From Artocarpus heterophyllus (taxonomy: Eukaryota; Streptophyta; Magnoliopsida; Rosales; Moraceae), in contig CM046354.1 in the NCBI GenBank assembly GCA_025403435.1, positions 24,152,728 through 24,216,727 on the forward strand: a DNA stretch of 64,000 nt. The letters are read 5' to 3'. Positions 1 through 10,152 of this stretch are shown one piece after another. Made by a program: the position numbers and the translations under genes. How positions within the stretch are numbered: position 1 is the first letter of the stretch; every line of letters starts with the position of its first letter. Under the pieces are notes generated by a model that saw only the letters and a program-made list of their open reading frames with translations, was not told the DNA's origin and searched no databases.

Positions 1-54
1 TTTAATTAACTTAAATAATCCACCACGTCACCTCCCGTACTGCGGGGCGTGACA
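1..54 (+). repeat. Gypsy-1 5' LTR, last 54 bp
   Basis: These bases match the end of the 3' LTR at about 6868-6921, including the run ending in GCGGGGCRTGACA. They are followed after three bases by the primer binding site. Confidence 0.9.
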
Positions 55-57
55 GAA

Positions 58-69
58 TGGTATCAGAAT
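58..69 (+). other. Gypsy-1 primer binding site
   Basis: TGGTATCAGAAT lies 3 bp after the LTR end and matches 10 of 12 bases of TGGTATCAGAGC, the usual initiator tRNA-Met primer site of plant LTR retrotransposons. Confidence 0.85.
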
Positions 70-159
70 ACAAGGTTATGAACCTTGAAAATTGTGCACA
101 CATAAGTATGACAATAAAATACTACTGACAGTCTAAATTTTATTTTCAGAAGTGAGAGA

Positions 160-1300
160 ATGGCACCTAAACGTCATTTGACAGCTGACGCTGAGTTTGG
201 AAATGATGAAGGTATGATGAGGGCCATGTTTACGGCATTCTGGCAGATGGTAGCTAGGGCTTGACCGGAGGATTCTAATGTTAGTCATCGGCATATGTAT
301 TTTAAGGAACTTCAGCATGCGTCTATATCGACTTTTGAATGAAATAGGGACCCGTAATTGGTAGAATATTGGCTAACTCAATCATGAAGCATTTGGATAC
401 TCTTGGAGTGCCAGATGAGTATCGTGTAGAATTTGCTGCATATAAGTTCAAGGGTGGCGCTAATACTTGGTGGAAGCAAGCTAAGCGTTTGGAACGCAAT
501 GGTAATATCAGTTGGGACAGGTTCGAGGAGCTGTTCTATGATCGGTATTTTCAGCAGGGGTATAGGGACCAGAAGGCGGCTGAGTTTTACAAGTTGTAGC
601 AGGGTGATTTGTCAGATCGAGAGTATGAGGCAAGGTTTAATGAGTTGGCTAGGATTGCTCTATCAGTAGTGGCATCAAAACGTGAAAAATATATAAAGTT
701 TCAGGAAGGACTCAAGGCTCCTATTCGACGACAGGTGGTTGCTCTATGACTCAGGAGTTTTGGAAAGCTTATGTCGTCAGCAATATCAGTGAAAATTGAT
801 TATGCGCAGTATTATGAGGATCGAGAAAAGACATCAGGAGGGCCACAGAGGAGCGTTAGGAAGAGTAACAGTAGTCGTCCAGCTCCGGGAAAGAACAAGC
901 AAGGTGGCATGAACAGCGGTAGTAGCAGTTCATCAAGCAGTGGGTGCAGTAATCCTTATAGCTTTCATTGTCATTATCGCCAATAGCCAGGACATATCAA
1001 GAGGAATTGCTTGATCAGGAGTGCCCGTCTAGGATCTCAGACCAAAGAAGGTGCCAGTCGTCAGCCTCAGCCTCAGACCCTACCTCTGCCGCAGCAATAT
1101 CTGCAGTTGTAGTTTCCTCAGTTCTCTCTTTAGCAACTATCATATTCGGCACAAGGGCAGCAATCGCAGAACTTCCAGCGTAGCGTCCCTCAGTATCGAG
1201 TACCGAGTACAGCTAGCGTACAATCTTCTCCATCACAGCAGTATCGGCCAAATAATCTAGGACCTAGCAATGTTGGTAGAGGAAAAGGAAAGACACTAGT
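160..1300 (+). pseudogene. gag: Gypsy-1 gag (disrupted)
   Basis: Gag would form the particle shell. The ATG at 160 opens a frame beginning MAPKRH, which hits stops within about 35 codons. A frame change before 369 leads into a retrotransposon gag core with the spaced aromatic pattern YKFKGGANTWW and FEELFYDRYF. The stop at 597-599 interrupts it, with gag-like sequence continuing behind. A serine-rich linker follows. A degraded zinc knuckle lies near 960-1010, where CHYRQ, a stop and PGHIKRNC can be read. Gypsy-2 has a similar gag start at 40189. The identification rests on residue pattern and position before the protease. Confidence 0.85.
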
Positions 1301-1309
1301 TCAGGTTCA

Positions 1310-4300
1310 TGCAATATCAACAGGAGGTTCATATGCCCATACCAGCAATGCGATTGTCGATGGTACGATCTTAGTTTCCCAATCCTTAGCTCATGTTTTA
1401 TTTGATACAGGTGCCACTCGTTCTCTCATTTCAAGCTCTTTTGTACATGCCTTGGGACTAGAGATAGAAGAGTTCAATGAACCCCTAGTTATAGCTTCTC
1501 CCTTAGGGCAGGTGTGTGTGAATTGTATGTGTAAAGCTTGTAGAATCAAGATTGGGGTTGAGATTTTAAAAAGTGATTTGATTGTACTCCCTATGAGATC
1601 ATATGATGTAATCTTAGGGATGGACCGGTTGTCCAGGTATAATGCAGTTGTAGACTGCCAATTTTGAAAGGTGACCCTAGTGTTTGATAGGGGGACGATG
1701 ATCACTTACTAAGGTGGTGGTGATCAGTTAATGAGTGAGTGTCTCATGGAGACATGTCTTAGAGGGCAAAAGAATCTAGTTTGTCATGCTTTTCTTGCAA
1801 GTCTGGAAGGTGAGCCCTATGCTTCGAAAAGAAATGTAGCTATACCAGTGGTTGATGAGTATGAGGATGTCTTCCCCGATGAGTTGCCAAGATTACCACC
1901 GTATCGAGAGATCGAGTTTGGTATTGAGTTATTTCTAGGTACAGCACCGATTTCAGTAGCACCTTATCGGATGGCGCCGGCAGAAATGAAAGAATTGAGA
2001 GAGCAACTTTAGAAGCTTGCTGATAAAGGATATATTCAGAATAGTACGTCATCGTGGGAAGCACCAGTTTTGTTTGCTAAGAAACATGATGGGACTCTCA
2101 GGTTGTGTATAGATTATCGGCAGTTGAATCATGTCACAGTGAAGAATAAGTATCCTTTGTCTAGGATCGATGAGTTGTTTGATCAGTTGGGAGGTTCGCG
2201 GTACTTCTTAAAGACAGATTTGCGCTCAGGGTACCATCAACTCAGGATTAAGAAGGAAGATATTCCCAAGATAGCTTTTAAGCCCCGGTATGGATATTTA
2301 GAGTTTCTAGTGATGCCGTTTGAATTGAAAAATGCTCCAGCAGCTTTCTTGGATTTGATGAATAGGATATTCAGCCCTTATTTGGATCAGTTTGTGATCG
2401 TATTCATTGATGATATTCCAGTGTATTCTAAGACTTGGGAGGAGCATGAGCAACATCTTAGGATTGTGCTTCAGACTCTGCGGGAACACCAGTTGTCTAC
2501 CAAGAAAGAAAAGTACGAGTTTTGATTGACAGAGGTCAAGTTTTTGGGTCATGTCATCTCTAAGCATGGTATTTCTATGGATTCGTCCAAGATTAAAGCC
2601 ATAGTGGAATGAGAATGACCAAGAAATGTAGCAGAAATCCGCAACTTCTTAGGTCTTGCAAGATATTACAGGAAATTTGTGAAGGATTTTTCGAAGATTG
2701 CAGCGCCGTTGACAAGATTAATCAGGAAAAACATCAGGTTTGAGTGGGATGAAGAATATGAGCTCGCTTTTTAGGAATTGAAGAATCGGTTGACTTCAGC
2801 CCCAGTACTGGTCATTCCTAACAATAACGAGCCATATGAGGTTTACACAGACACTTCAGAATGCAGACTTGAATACATGTTGATGCAGCATGGACGCATG
2901 GTGGGGTATGGATCGAGACAGCTACAACCTCACGAGCGAAATTATCCTACTCATGACTTGGAGCTTGTGGCGGTGATTCATGCGCTGAAGATTTGGAGAT
3001 GTTATCTGTATAGGGTGACGTTTCAGGTCTTTTTCGATCATAAGAGTTTAAGGTATTTATTCACTCAGATGGATCTTAATTTGAGGCAACGGAGATGGAT
3101 GGAGTATATGGAGGATTATGATTTCGTGTTGCAATACCATCCTGGGAAAGCTAATGTGGTCGCGAATGCGCTCAGCAGGAAGTCTTCAGGGATTCTTGCT
3201 TGTTTGGCTCTTGAAGATTGGAAAAGAGATGCGACAGTGAGCGAGTATAGACTACAGTATTATGAAGACTATGATCGAGTTTTGGTGTACCATATGGAAG
3301 CGACCCCATCTCTTGCTCAGATGGTGAAGCAAAATCAGCGGCAGGACTAACATCTATGAGGGATTTGGACACAGATTCAGAACGGGGAGCAATTTGAAGA
3401 ATGGAGGGTGCATGCAGATGGATCGTTGTATTTTCGGGAGCACCTAGTAGTTCCAGAAATCATAGAGGTGACGAAAGCCGTTATGGACGAAGCCCATAGG
3501 TCTTAGTTCGCCATTCATCCGAGAAGCACAAAGATGTATCATGATTTGAAGAGGCAATATTGGTGGAGAGGTATAAAGAAATATGTTCGAGAGTATGTGG
3601 CCAAGTGTACGACGTGTCTTCAGGTGAAACCCAAGCATTAGAAGCCAGCAGGTCAGCTTCAGCCGCTTCCTATTCCAGGGTGGAAATGGGAGCATGTGAC
3701 AATGGATTTTCTCATTGGTTTGTCGAGGATGGAGCAGCGCCACGATACAGTTTGGGTCATGGTCGACAGGTTGATGAAATCGATGCATTTCATCCCGTTC
3801 AGGTCGATGTGTTCGAGGAAAGTTCTCAGGGAGTTGTATCTGTAAAATGTAGTGAGATTGCACGAAGTTCCTTTGTCCATCACATCCGATCGAGACACCA
3901 GGTTTAATGCTAAGTACTGGAGGAGTTTTCAGGAGGATTTAGGTACAGATTTGAACTTCAGTACGACGTTTCATCCTCAGACTGATGGGCAGTCTAAGTG
4001 GGTTATTCAGATTCTCAAGGACATGTTGCGTGCTTGTGCGTTAGACTTCAACAGGAATTGGAAGAAATATTTGCATCTGGCAGAATTCGCGTACAACAAC
4101 AGCTATCAAACAAGTATTGGTATGGCACCGTTTGAGGCATTGTATAGGCGACCATGTAGGTCACTGGTGTGTTGGGCAGAACCGAAAGATAGGATTATTC
4201 TTGGGCTGGATGAGATTCGTGATAGCAACGAGAAAGTCGTCGTAATTCAAGATCGATTGAGGGCAGCTCAAAGTCGACAGAAGAGTTATGCGGATAGGAG

Positions 4301-4745
4301 ACGTCAACCCTTGAAATTTGTGGTAGGAAATTTTGTTCTCTTGAAAGTATCACCTCATAAAGGTATTATGCGGTTCAGAGTGAGTGGAAAGCTTACACCG
4401 AGATATGTTGGACCGTTCGAGATCACTCAGCGTGTTGGTGTGGTTGCTTATCGGCTCGACCTTCCGCCTGAACTTTCTTATGTTCATGATGTGTTCCATC
4501 TGTCAATGCTTAGGAAGTGTCCACCTAAGCAGGGTAAGATAGTTTCATTTCATGATGTGCAGGTTCAGGAAGACACGATGTACGAGGAAGTGCCAATTCA
4601 GATTATCAATCGAAAGGTGATTAGTCTGCATCGTTGGGATATACCGTTAGTAAAGGTCGTGTGGCAGCATCACGGGGTTGATGAAGCCACTTGGGAGTTA
4701 GAGTCGAGCATGCAGGAACTGTATCCGCATCTGTTTTATTTCTAA
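1310..4745 (+). pseudogene. pol: Gypsy-1 pol: protease, RT, RNase H, integrase, chromodomain-like tail (disrupted)
   Basis: One reading frame (frame of 1404) covers the whole region, broken by stops. The protease active site FDTGA is at 1401-1415. RT has the PFELKNAP block and catalytic FIDD with aspartates at 2409-2414. RNase H starts near 2840 (YTDTSE) and continues to the [14 protein letters not shown] block near 3140-3180. Integrase has a zinc-binding region near 3510-3640 and catalytic Asp at 3705 and 3888. The expected catalytic Glu after DGQS is Lys (3996-3998). The tail from about 4580 (IPLVKVVWQHHGVDEATWE) is chromodomain-like. Stops lie at 1665, 2010, 2523, 2610, 2616, 2772, 3348, 3357, 3504, 3639 and 3843. 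The protein cannot be made intact. Confidence 0.93.
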
Positions 4746-4780
4746 ATCGATATGTAAATTTAGAGGGTGAAATTTCTTTT

Positions 4781-4793
4781 TGGGGTGGAGAGT
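4781..4793 (+). other. Gypsy-1 polypurine tract
   Basis: A purine-rich stretch, TGGGGTGGAGAGT, directly precedes the LTR start TGTAATG. It would prime plus-strand DNA synthesis. The equivalent site in Gypsy-2 is 44241-44255. Confidence 0.75.
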
Positions 4794-4951
4794 TGTAATG
4801 CCTCGAAATTAATTTAATGATATTAGAATATAAAATGGTGGATTAGTGTGCCATGATGAATATTTTAAACTTAATTTGATCATTTAGTGAAATTTTGAGT
4901 TTAAAAAAAAAATAATTTGTCAAATGTCAAATATATTCGATTTTATAAAAC

Positions 4952-4990
4952 CATGGGCGGCACAAGGTTTTCGCACAGTAAAACCGCCCA
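4952..4990 (+). promoter_or_regulatory. conserved block and inverted repeat upstream of the Gypsy-1 LTR TATA region
   Basis: CATGGGCGGCACA at 4952-4964 is repeated exactly in both Gypsy-2 LTRs (38252-38264, 44486-44498), each time shortly before the TATTTAT-CT tract. Here TGGGCGG (4954-4960) is mirrored by CCGCCCA (4984-4990). A U3 promoter role is inferred from position. Confidence 0.45.
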
Positions 4991-5585
4991 CTTTTTTCTC
5001 TATTTATTCTCTCTCCTCTTCCTCTCTTTTCACTCTCAGCTCTCACTCTCTCTCTCTCCCTCTCAAGCTTGTCTCTCTCTTCCCCTCTGCCTCTCTCTTT
5101 CTCTCTCATTTTCCCTCAAATTTTTTTAATCAAATCGAGCCCCAAGCTTCGGGTTAGTGGATTGTAGGCTCTACAACGTGATTGATCAACCAAAAATGTG
5201 GTTTAAAGCTTCGATTTGATGTTAGTTTTTAATTTTCAAAACTTTTTTAATTTTTCAATTTTTCTTGTATCTTGAGATTTAAGCTCATTTAAGCTTAGAG
5301 AACCTTCGATCTAAGTTAGACGGGCTTAGAATAACTAGAATCTAAGCATTGTTTGAAGAAGAACGGATTCAATTCAAGATTTTTCATTTTTCTCCATTTT
5401 TCTCTATTTTTGTATTTTCTTGGATTTTGAGTGCAAATCTTGTCTAAATGAGTTAAAAGTGTCCTATTATGTATTTCTATCATCTATGATTGTTTTCCAT
5501 GCCGGAGAATTGAGAAAAAGAGGTTGAAATCAAAATTTGGGGTTTGGGAGACCCAAAACTCGTGCCTAAAATTTCTAGAAATTTT

Positions 5586-5768
5586 CCAGATCGGGAGGCC
5601 AAACTTCATGTTCGACAGGCCGAATTCAAAGGATCGACAGGCCAAATTCATCTGTCTGATAGGCCAAACCTGGAAAATATTTAGCTGACCGGACCTGTTC
5701 TCTAGCAAGCAGAACTGCACAGTTCGGTCGACCGAACCAGGGGACCGACGGGCCTACCGAACAAGGGC
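5586..5768. repeat. degenerate palindrome array in Gypsy-1 LTR
   Basis: About eight units with a spacing near 22 bp are built on TCGRCAGGCCRAA-type cores. One unit, GTTCGGTCGACCGAAC at 5723-5738, is a perfect 16-bp palindrome. Related arrays occur in other elements of this window. Confidence 0.75.
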
Positions 5769-7054
5769 AAAATTTGTGATTTTCATCCGTTCTCACTGTT
5801 TTGAACCCTGATTTAAATCCTAATTTTATGAAATGATTTTAAAGGTACAAATGACACATTAGGATACCATGAAATAGTTTAGCAAAGTAGAATATCCTAA
5901 ATTAGATACTGATAGATCTAGTTTTATTTAGGGTCGTTTATGGTTCTGTGGAGCTAACGTATAGCAGACTAGGGTTACAGCATGGGGCACCAACACGAGT
6001 ATCGAGGTAAGAATTCTACCCTTTCTTTAGTAACCCAAATGATTTGGGCCTTAAAAAAGGGGTTTTTATCAAAATATTTTCAACGTTTGATTGAAAAAGG
6101 AATTTTATCGATTATTTTTATAAACCGTGGACTGAGATGAACTTCATAATGTATGTTAATGAAAACATCTGGTAAATGGACTTTGAATAATAATAAAAAT
6201 GAATATAAGGGCATAATGCCATATCAGAGATCGGGTCGCGTAGCGATCGACCTTGGGGGCAGGTTTCGAAACCCAGCTAGGCCACTACAGTAGTGTTATT
6301 CATATGGTTTGCCTAGGAAAAGAAATTGATGATCTTTCTGGTTGACCAATAAACTGTTTTGGGTAAGAATGGTTTTATTTAAATTTGTTTATTCAAGTCT
6401 TTTCTTAAATAATTTCTTGAATAAAAATATTTCCTTTTGAATTACTATTTCTTAAAATATAGTCCTATTGAGCATTTCGCTCACATTTTATCTGTTTTTA
6501 AAACTTTTTCCCCTCTAGGTGGATTTCCGCTTAGGTTTAAGGAGGATTCTTTGGACAGAACTCAAGAGCAGTAGGAGAACTTAATAGGTTATTTCTATCA
6601 TTAAATCAATACATGTAACATTTTAACTTTCTCTTTATTTGGACTGTGAATGTAATGTAATATTGTCAGTACTATGCGTGTGCACAATATGTGTATCAGT
6701 GGGATCCATATTCGTTTCTTTTATCTTTTATTATTTTCTTATTAATTGTTCTAGATATTCTATTTGTTTAATTACCAAGAATGCCTGTTTAAAAAGGTTT
6801 TAGATTTTCCAATATTTTCAAATTTTAATTTAAACCCTTTAAACTCATGTTTCTAATTAAATTTTCATTTAATTAACTTAAATAATCCGTCACGTCACAT
6901 CCTGTACTGCGGGGCATGACATTAATACACATTGAAGAGAGAGAGAGTTTTTAACCCCATTTTTTGTGCTGTTATCCTCTCATTAAAAGTGGTTTTGTCA
7001 CTTCTTTTTTCACGTGTACAATAAAAAAAAGAAAAAGTCTTTTTGGCCCAAACA

Positions 7055-7143
7055 GGCTATAGTCTAGGCCTCTCATAGGCCCGGGCCCCACCATTGTGGG
7101 ACCCACGTGTGGGGCCGGGCCTGTGAGAGGCCTGGGCTATGGC
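7055..7143. repeat. GC-rich imperfect inverted repeat (fold-back)
   Basis: The arms at about 7057-7091 and 7107-7143 match closely, sharing AGGCCTCTCA, AGGCCCGG and CCCCAC blocks around a short centre near 7100. Mismatches and one indel show divergence. The GC content is far above the AT-rich surroundings. It may belong to an unrecognised fold-back element. Confidence 0.7.
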
Positions 7144-7454
7144 TCGCTCCGGCCATGTAGTGCTGCTCTAAAAAAATATTAACTTTACCATTTGTTAGAC
7201 ATCGAATCACCAACGTCAAGTTTATGGTCAGACATGGAGGCATAGAACTGGCATGGAGGCATGACACATTGTAAAAGAAAAAATTACATGTTATGTTATA
7301 TTTTTAAAAGTTGTATTTATTTATGTCATATTTAGAAAAATTTATATTATACTATCATTCATATTATATGTTAAGTTATGTCATAAATAAACATGTGTAA
7401 TAGTTATAAGAAGCAAATCTTAAAATATACCATTTATGAAAATTGTCAAAAAGA

Positions 7455-7925
7455 AAGATACGACACAACATAACATGATTAATAAATAGGTCTAGCTTAG
7501 CACGTTTATTAATTAAGTCAGGCTTGACGCCATTTTTAGGCAGGATAAGCGGAATAATAATGGCACAACATTATTGCTCTTTTATTATATATTTCTAACA
7601 ATTTTTTATAAAATTTATAATATACTTTTTTTTCTAAACAAGTTTTTATCTCATATGAATTTTTATAAGTTAATTTTAATGTTTTTAATACTTTTTTTTC
7701 TTCTTTATCTGTAATTTTGCTATTGGATACAAATAAAGTAAGAGCACTTTAAGGGCATGACACGAATATATATAGGCTATGGGCCAAGCTTAACGATATA
7801 AATAAAAAAAAAAGCACGGCTCATCACGACACGACAAATAAATGAGCCAACTTAAGCACGGCACGAAATAAATTTGAGTCCAATTTAAGCAGGTTGGGTT
7901 GGACCGGGCAGGCCCAAATGAAAAA
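7455..7925. repeat. unclassified degenerate repeat with CACGACACGAC-like segments
   Basis: Phrases such as CGACACAACATAACATG (from about 7452), CACGACACGAC (about 7828) and GACCGGGCAGGCCC (about 7901) resemble common plant interspersed repeats. No ends, TSD or coding capacity are visible, so no class is assigned. Confidence 0.3.
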
Positions 7926-8117
7926 AATGTCTCATTCTCTGTTTTTTCTGTTTTCCAATGCCTTTTTTCTTTAGTTTGTATAGTCCTCACTTCTTTTTGA
8001 ATTATATCTTTTAGTCAAAAGAAGAATTTGTGGAAACAAACTCTCCCACAATTGGAGTGTTTGAAACCTTTCAAATACATTTGTATATGTACCTAATAAA
8101 AGATCATTACCAGATAT

Positions 8118-10147
8118 TGTTGGAAAAAGAGTGCGCAATGGAATTTTTAAAATTTTACATTAGAGTATTTTTCAAAACACAAGTTTGACATGCTATATGC
8201 ATAAATTAACCAGATCTTACTAACCTTTGATTGCTGAAGAACCCTCGCAAAACGTGAAGAGAAGTAATGTTCCAGAAGTGCCTCAACCAACTGGTCTTCT
8301 TTGCTATTCTCTATCCACGACCGAAGTGAGTATGGGCTCACATGTACAGCTCTTCCACCAGGTGACTCTCCTTCCAACCAATCGAGAGAACCCAAAGCAA
8401 GTGTTCGTGACTTGTGAACAAAAGTTCTCGGGGAGTTTTCAGATTCTCACTAGCAGAGTATCACTCTTAATCTCTCAATTGATCTTTTAATAACTCATGT
8501 GACTTACCCTCTATTTATAGATGACGATCCCAGGGTTAGTCCTTATCAGATTAGGTCTCAAAAACTCAAAATAGATTCAAGTTTGGATCAATATCTAATA
8601 AGATTTGCATGGAAACACGTGATCTTATCTTTCGTTGATCGGCATGCCAAATCACCTTATCGGCAGGTTGAATAGGTCCCATCGGCAGGCCAAACACGTC
8701 CATCAGCAGACCGAACTACCGAATAAATATCTCCACGAATCTTTTATTTTTCACCTGAGATTCTATAGGATAAAGTCTCAGTTTTAATTCAAATAACCCA
8801 ATAGATAAGTTATCTGATCAAAACAACTTTATCTAGATAATCTTTAAGAAAATAAGTCAATTCCCAATAATTCTATAAGTTTATCTTGATCTAATTTATC
8901 TAAAATTAAATCAAACGATAAACAGACAAGAATTATCCAATCCTTATAATTCAACAAGTTTATCTTGAATTAATTTTTATTATAAAATTAATTCAACCAA
9001 TAAACAGACATGAATTATTTGATTCTTCCAAATTTTAACCAATCTAATAAATCCGACATAAGTTACCAATTATTGAAAAAGCACGACGTATCGTTACAGG
9101 ATGTTGTGAGTTAGCAAAGGAGACCAAATAGACCTATTAGTTCAAGCTTCCGATAATTACGAAACCCAATATCCCAAATATGCATTTCATAATTATCAAC
9201 TCCAATGCTACTCCACTAAAAGCTTGGAGCTGCACTCTCGAACTACATAGAATTACGAAGCTCGTGTAGCTAAGTCTCCATGACATATCATAGTGTATCG
9301 TATCCCTATATGATAATCCATAATCGGCTTAAGGACTAGTTCTTTCTTATCTTCCCGATTATTTTTATCTTACGTTCCATTATCTCATCTAAAAAAACTT
9401 ACCATCCAAAGATAGTATACCATTCGGTTACACTTATGTATCCAAATGGTTGAGCGCTCCAATTTTTCAATTACAAGATAAAGCATATAAGAGGATATCA
9501 TTACTCCTAAAGAGGAGCTATGGATTCCATATTTATGAATAACAGGTCTACGCTATCATGAGTCATGCCTCCAAAATACCGGCATGCATACCACTATTAA
9601 GATGTGGGTGTCACCCTTTGATACATCAAAAGACACAAGCCAAGACAACAGGCCCACTATTCATCTCAGGATTAAGATACAACACAAATGATTATCTAAA
9701 GTGAATTGATTTGCCGAGACAGAATTATTGATCCAAATTAATTCACTTTATGTCCCGATCCAACACATCGTCACCTATGACAACGTGCCAATGTTTCTAT
9801 TCACGGAGTCCACCTCCGATGATCAAGGCAAACTATCTCCCAAAAAGGATATAGACAACATAACAATCCTTGCATGAATAAAGCGCCCAACTTTATTCCC
9901 TCGATTGCGGATCATATGATTTAGAACATCACTTTAAGAATCGTGTCTTTCACATAATCCGTCCATCATATGCCCAATTCTTAACATTTAGATCGACAAT
10001 CTCAAACTTTTGTTTGCTTAATATACATTCAACAAATATGAACGTAAAGAGGATAAGATTTGGTATATAAATAATAAATTCTTTATTGATAAAAATGTCT
10101 CCAAAAACTTATTACATTTTTACTCCTTAGGACACACATGTCTAACA
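8118..10147 (-). mobile_element. solo LTR of the Copia-A family
   Basis: The 2030-bp sequence matches both Copia-A LTRs along its length, from TGTTGGAAAAAG to ATGTCTAACA in plus orientation. It is flanked by perfect TSDs GATAT (8113-8117 and 10148-10152) and has no internal region. This is the product expected from recombination between two LTRs. Orientation is set by comparison with Copia-A, and a TATAAATAG box on the minus strand lies at 8511-8519. A palindrome array lies at 8637-8735. Confidence 0.93.
8637..8735. repeat. palindrome-type repeats in the solo copia LTR
   Basis: Four cores of the type ATCGGCAGGCCAAAC are spaced about 22-25 bp apart. They occupy the same LTR position as the repeats near 23413-23460 and 31040-31120. 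Confidence 0.65.
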
Positions 10148-10152
10148 GATAT

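Larger units (their letters stand above)
1..6921 (+). mobile_element. Gypsy-1: decayed Ty3/gypsy chromovirus-type retrotransposon, 5' LTR truncated by the window edge
   Basis: The order is end of 5' LTR, tRNA-Met-type primer binding site, gag, protease, RT, RNase H, integrase with a C-terminal chromodomain-like segment, polypurine tract and 3' LTR. Protease-RT-RNase H-integrase order marks Ty3/gypsy, and the chromodomain-like tail points to a chromovirus, most like the Tekay/Del group (clade is inference). The coding region has many stops but is otherwise collinear, so the element is inactive. Both LTR ends share the GGGGC(A/G)TGACA terminus. No TSD can be tested because the left end is outside the window. 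Confidence 0.93.
4794..6921 (+). repeat. Gypsy-1 3' LTR
   Basis: The 2128-bp LTR runs from TGTAATGCC to GGGGCATGACA. It contains a conserved CATGGGCGGCACA block (4952-4964), a TATA-like TATTTATT and CT-rich tract (about 5000-5115), a palindrome array (5586-5768) and an AT-rich remainder. It resembles the Gypsy-2 LTRs at start, middle and end, so the two elements are related subfamilies. Small reading frames inside it are low-complexity and not credible genes. Confidence 0.9.
6922..8117. other. unassigned intergenic DNA
   Basis: This stretch has no credible gene. It holds a GA microsatellite near 6937-6950, a GC-rich fold-back (7055-7143), AT-rich DNA (7270-7450) and a degenerate repeat-like region (7455-7925). 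Confidence 0.6.

Noticed and set aside
4917..5157. Leu/Ser-rich reading frames, also at 38133-38455 and 44428-44664
   Set aside because: They translate the CT-rich tract of the gypsy LTRs; low complexity only.
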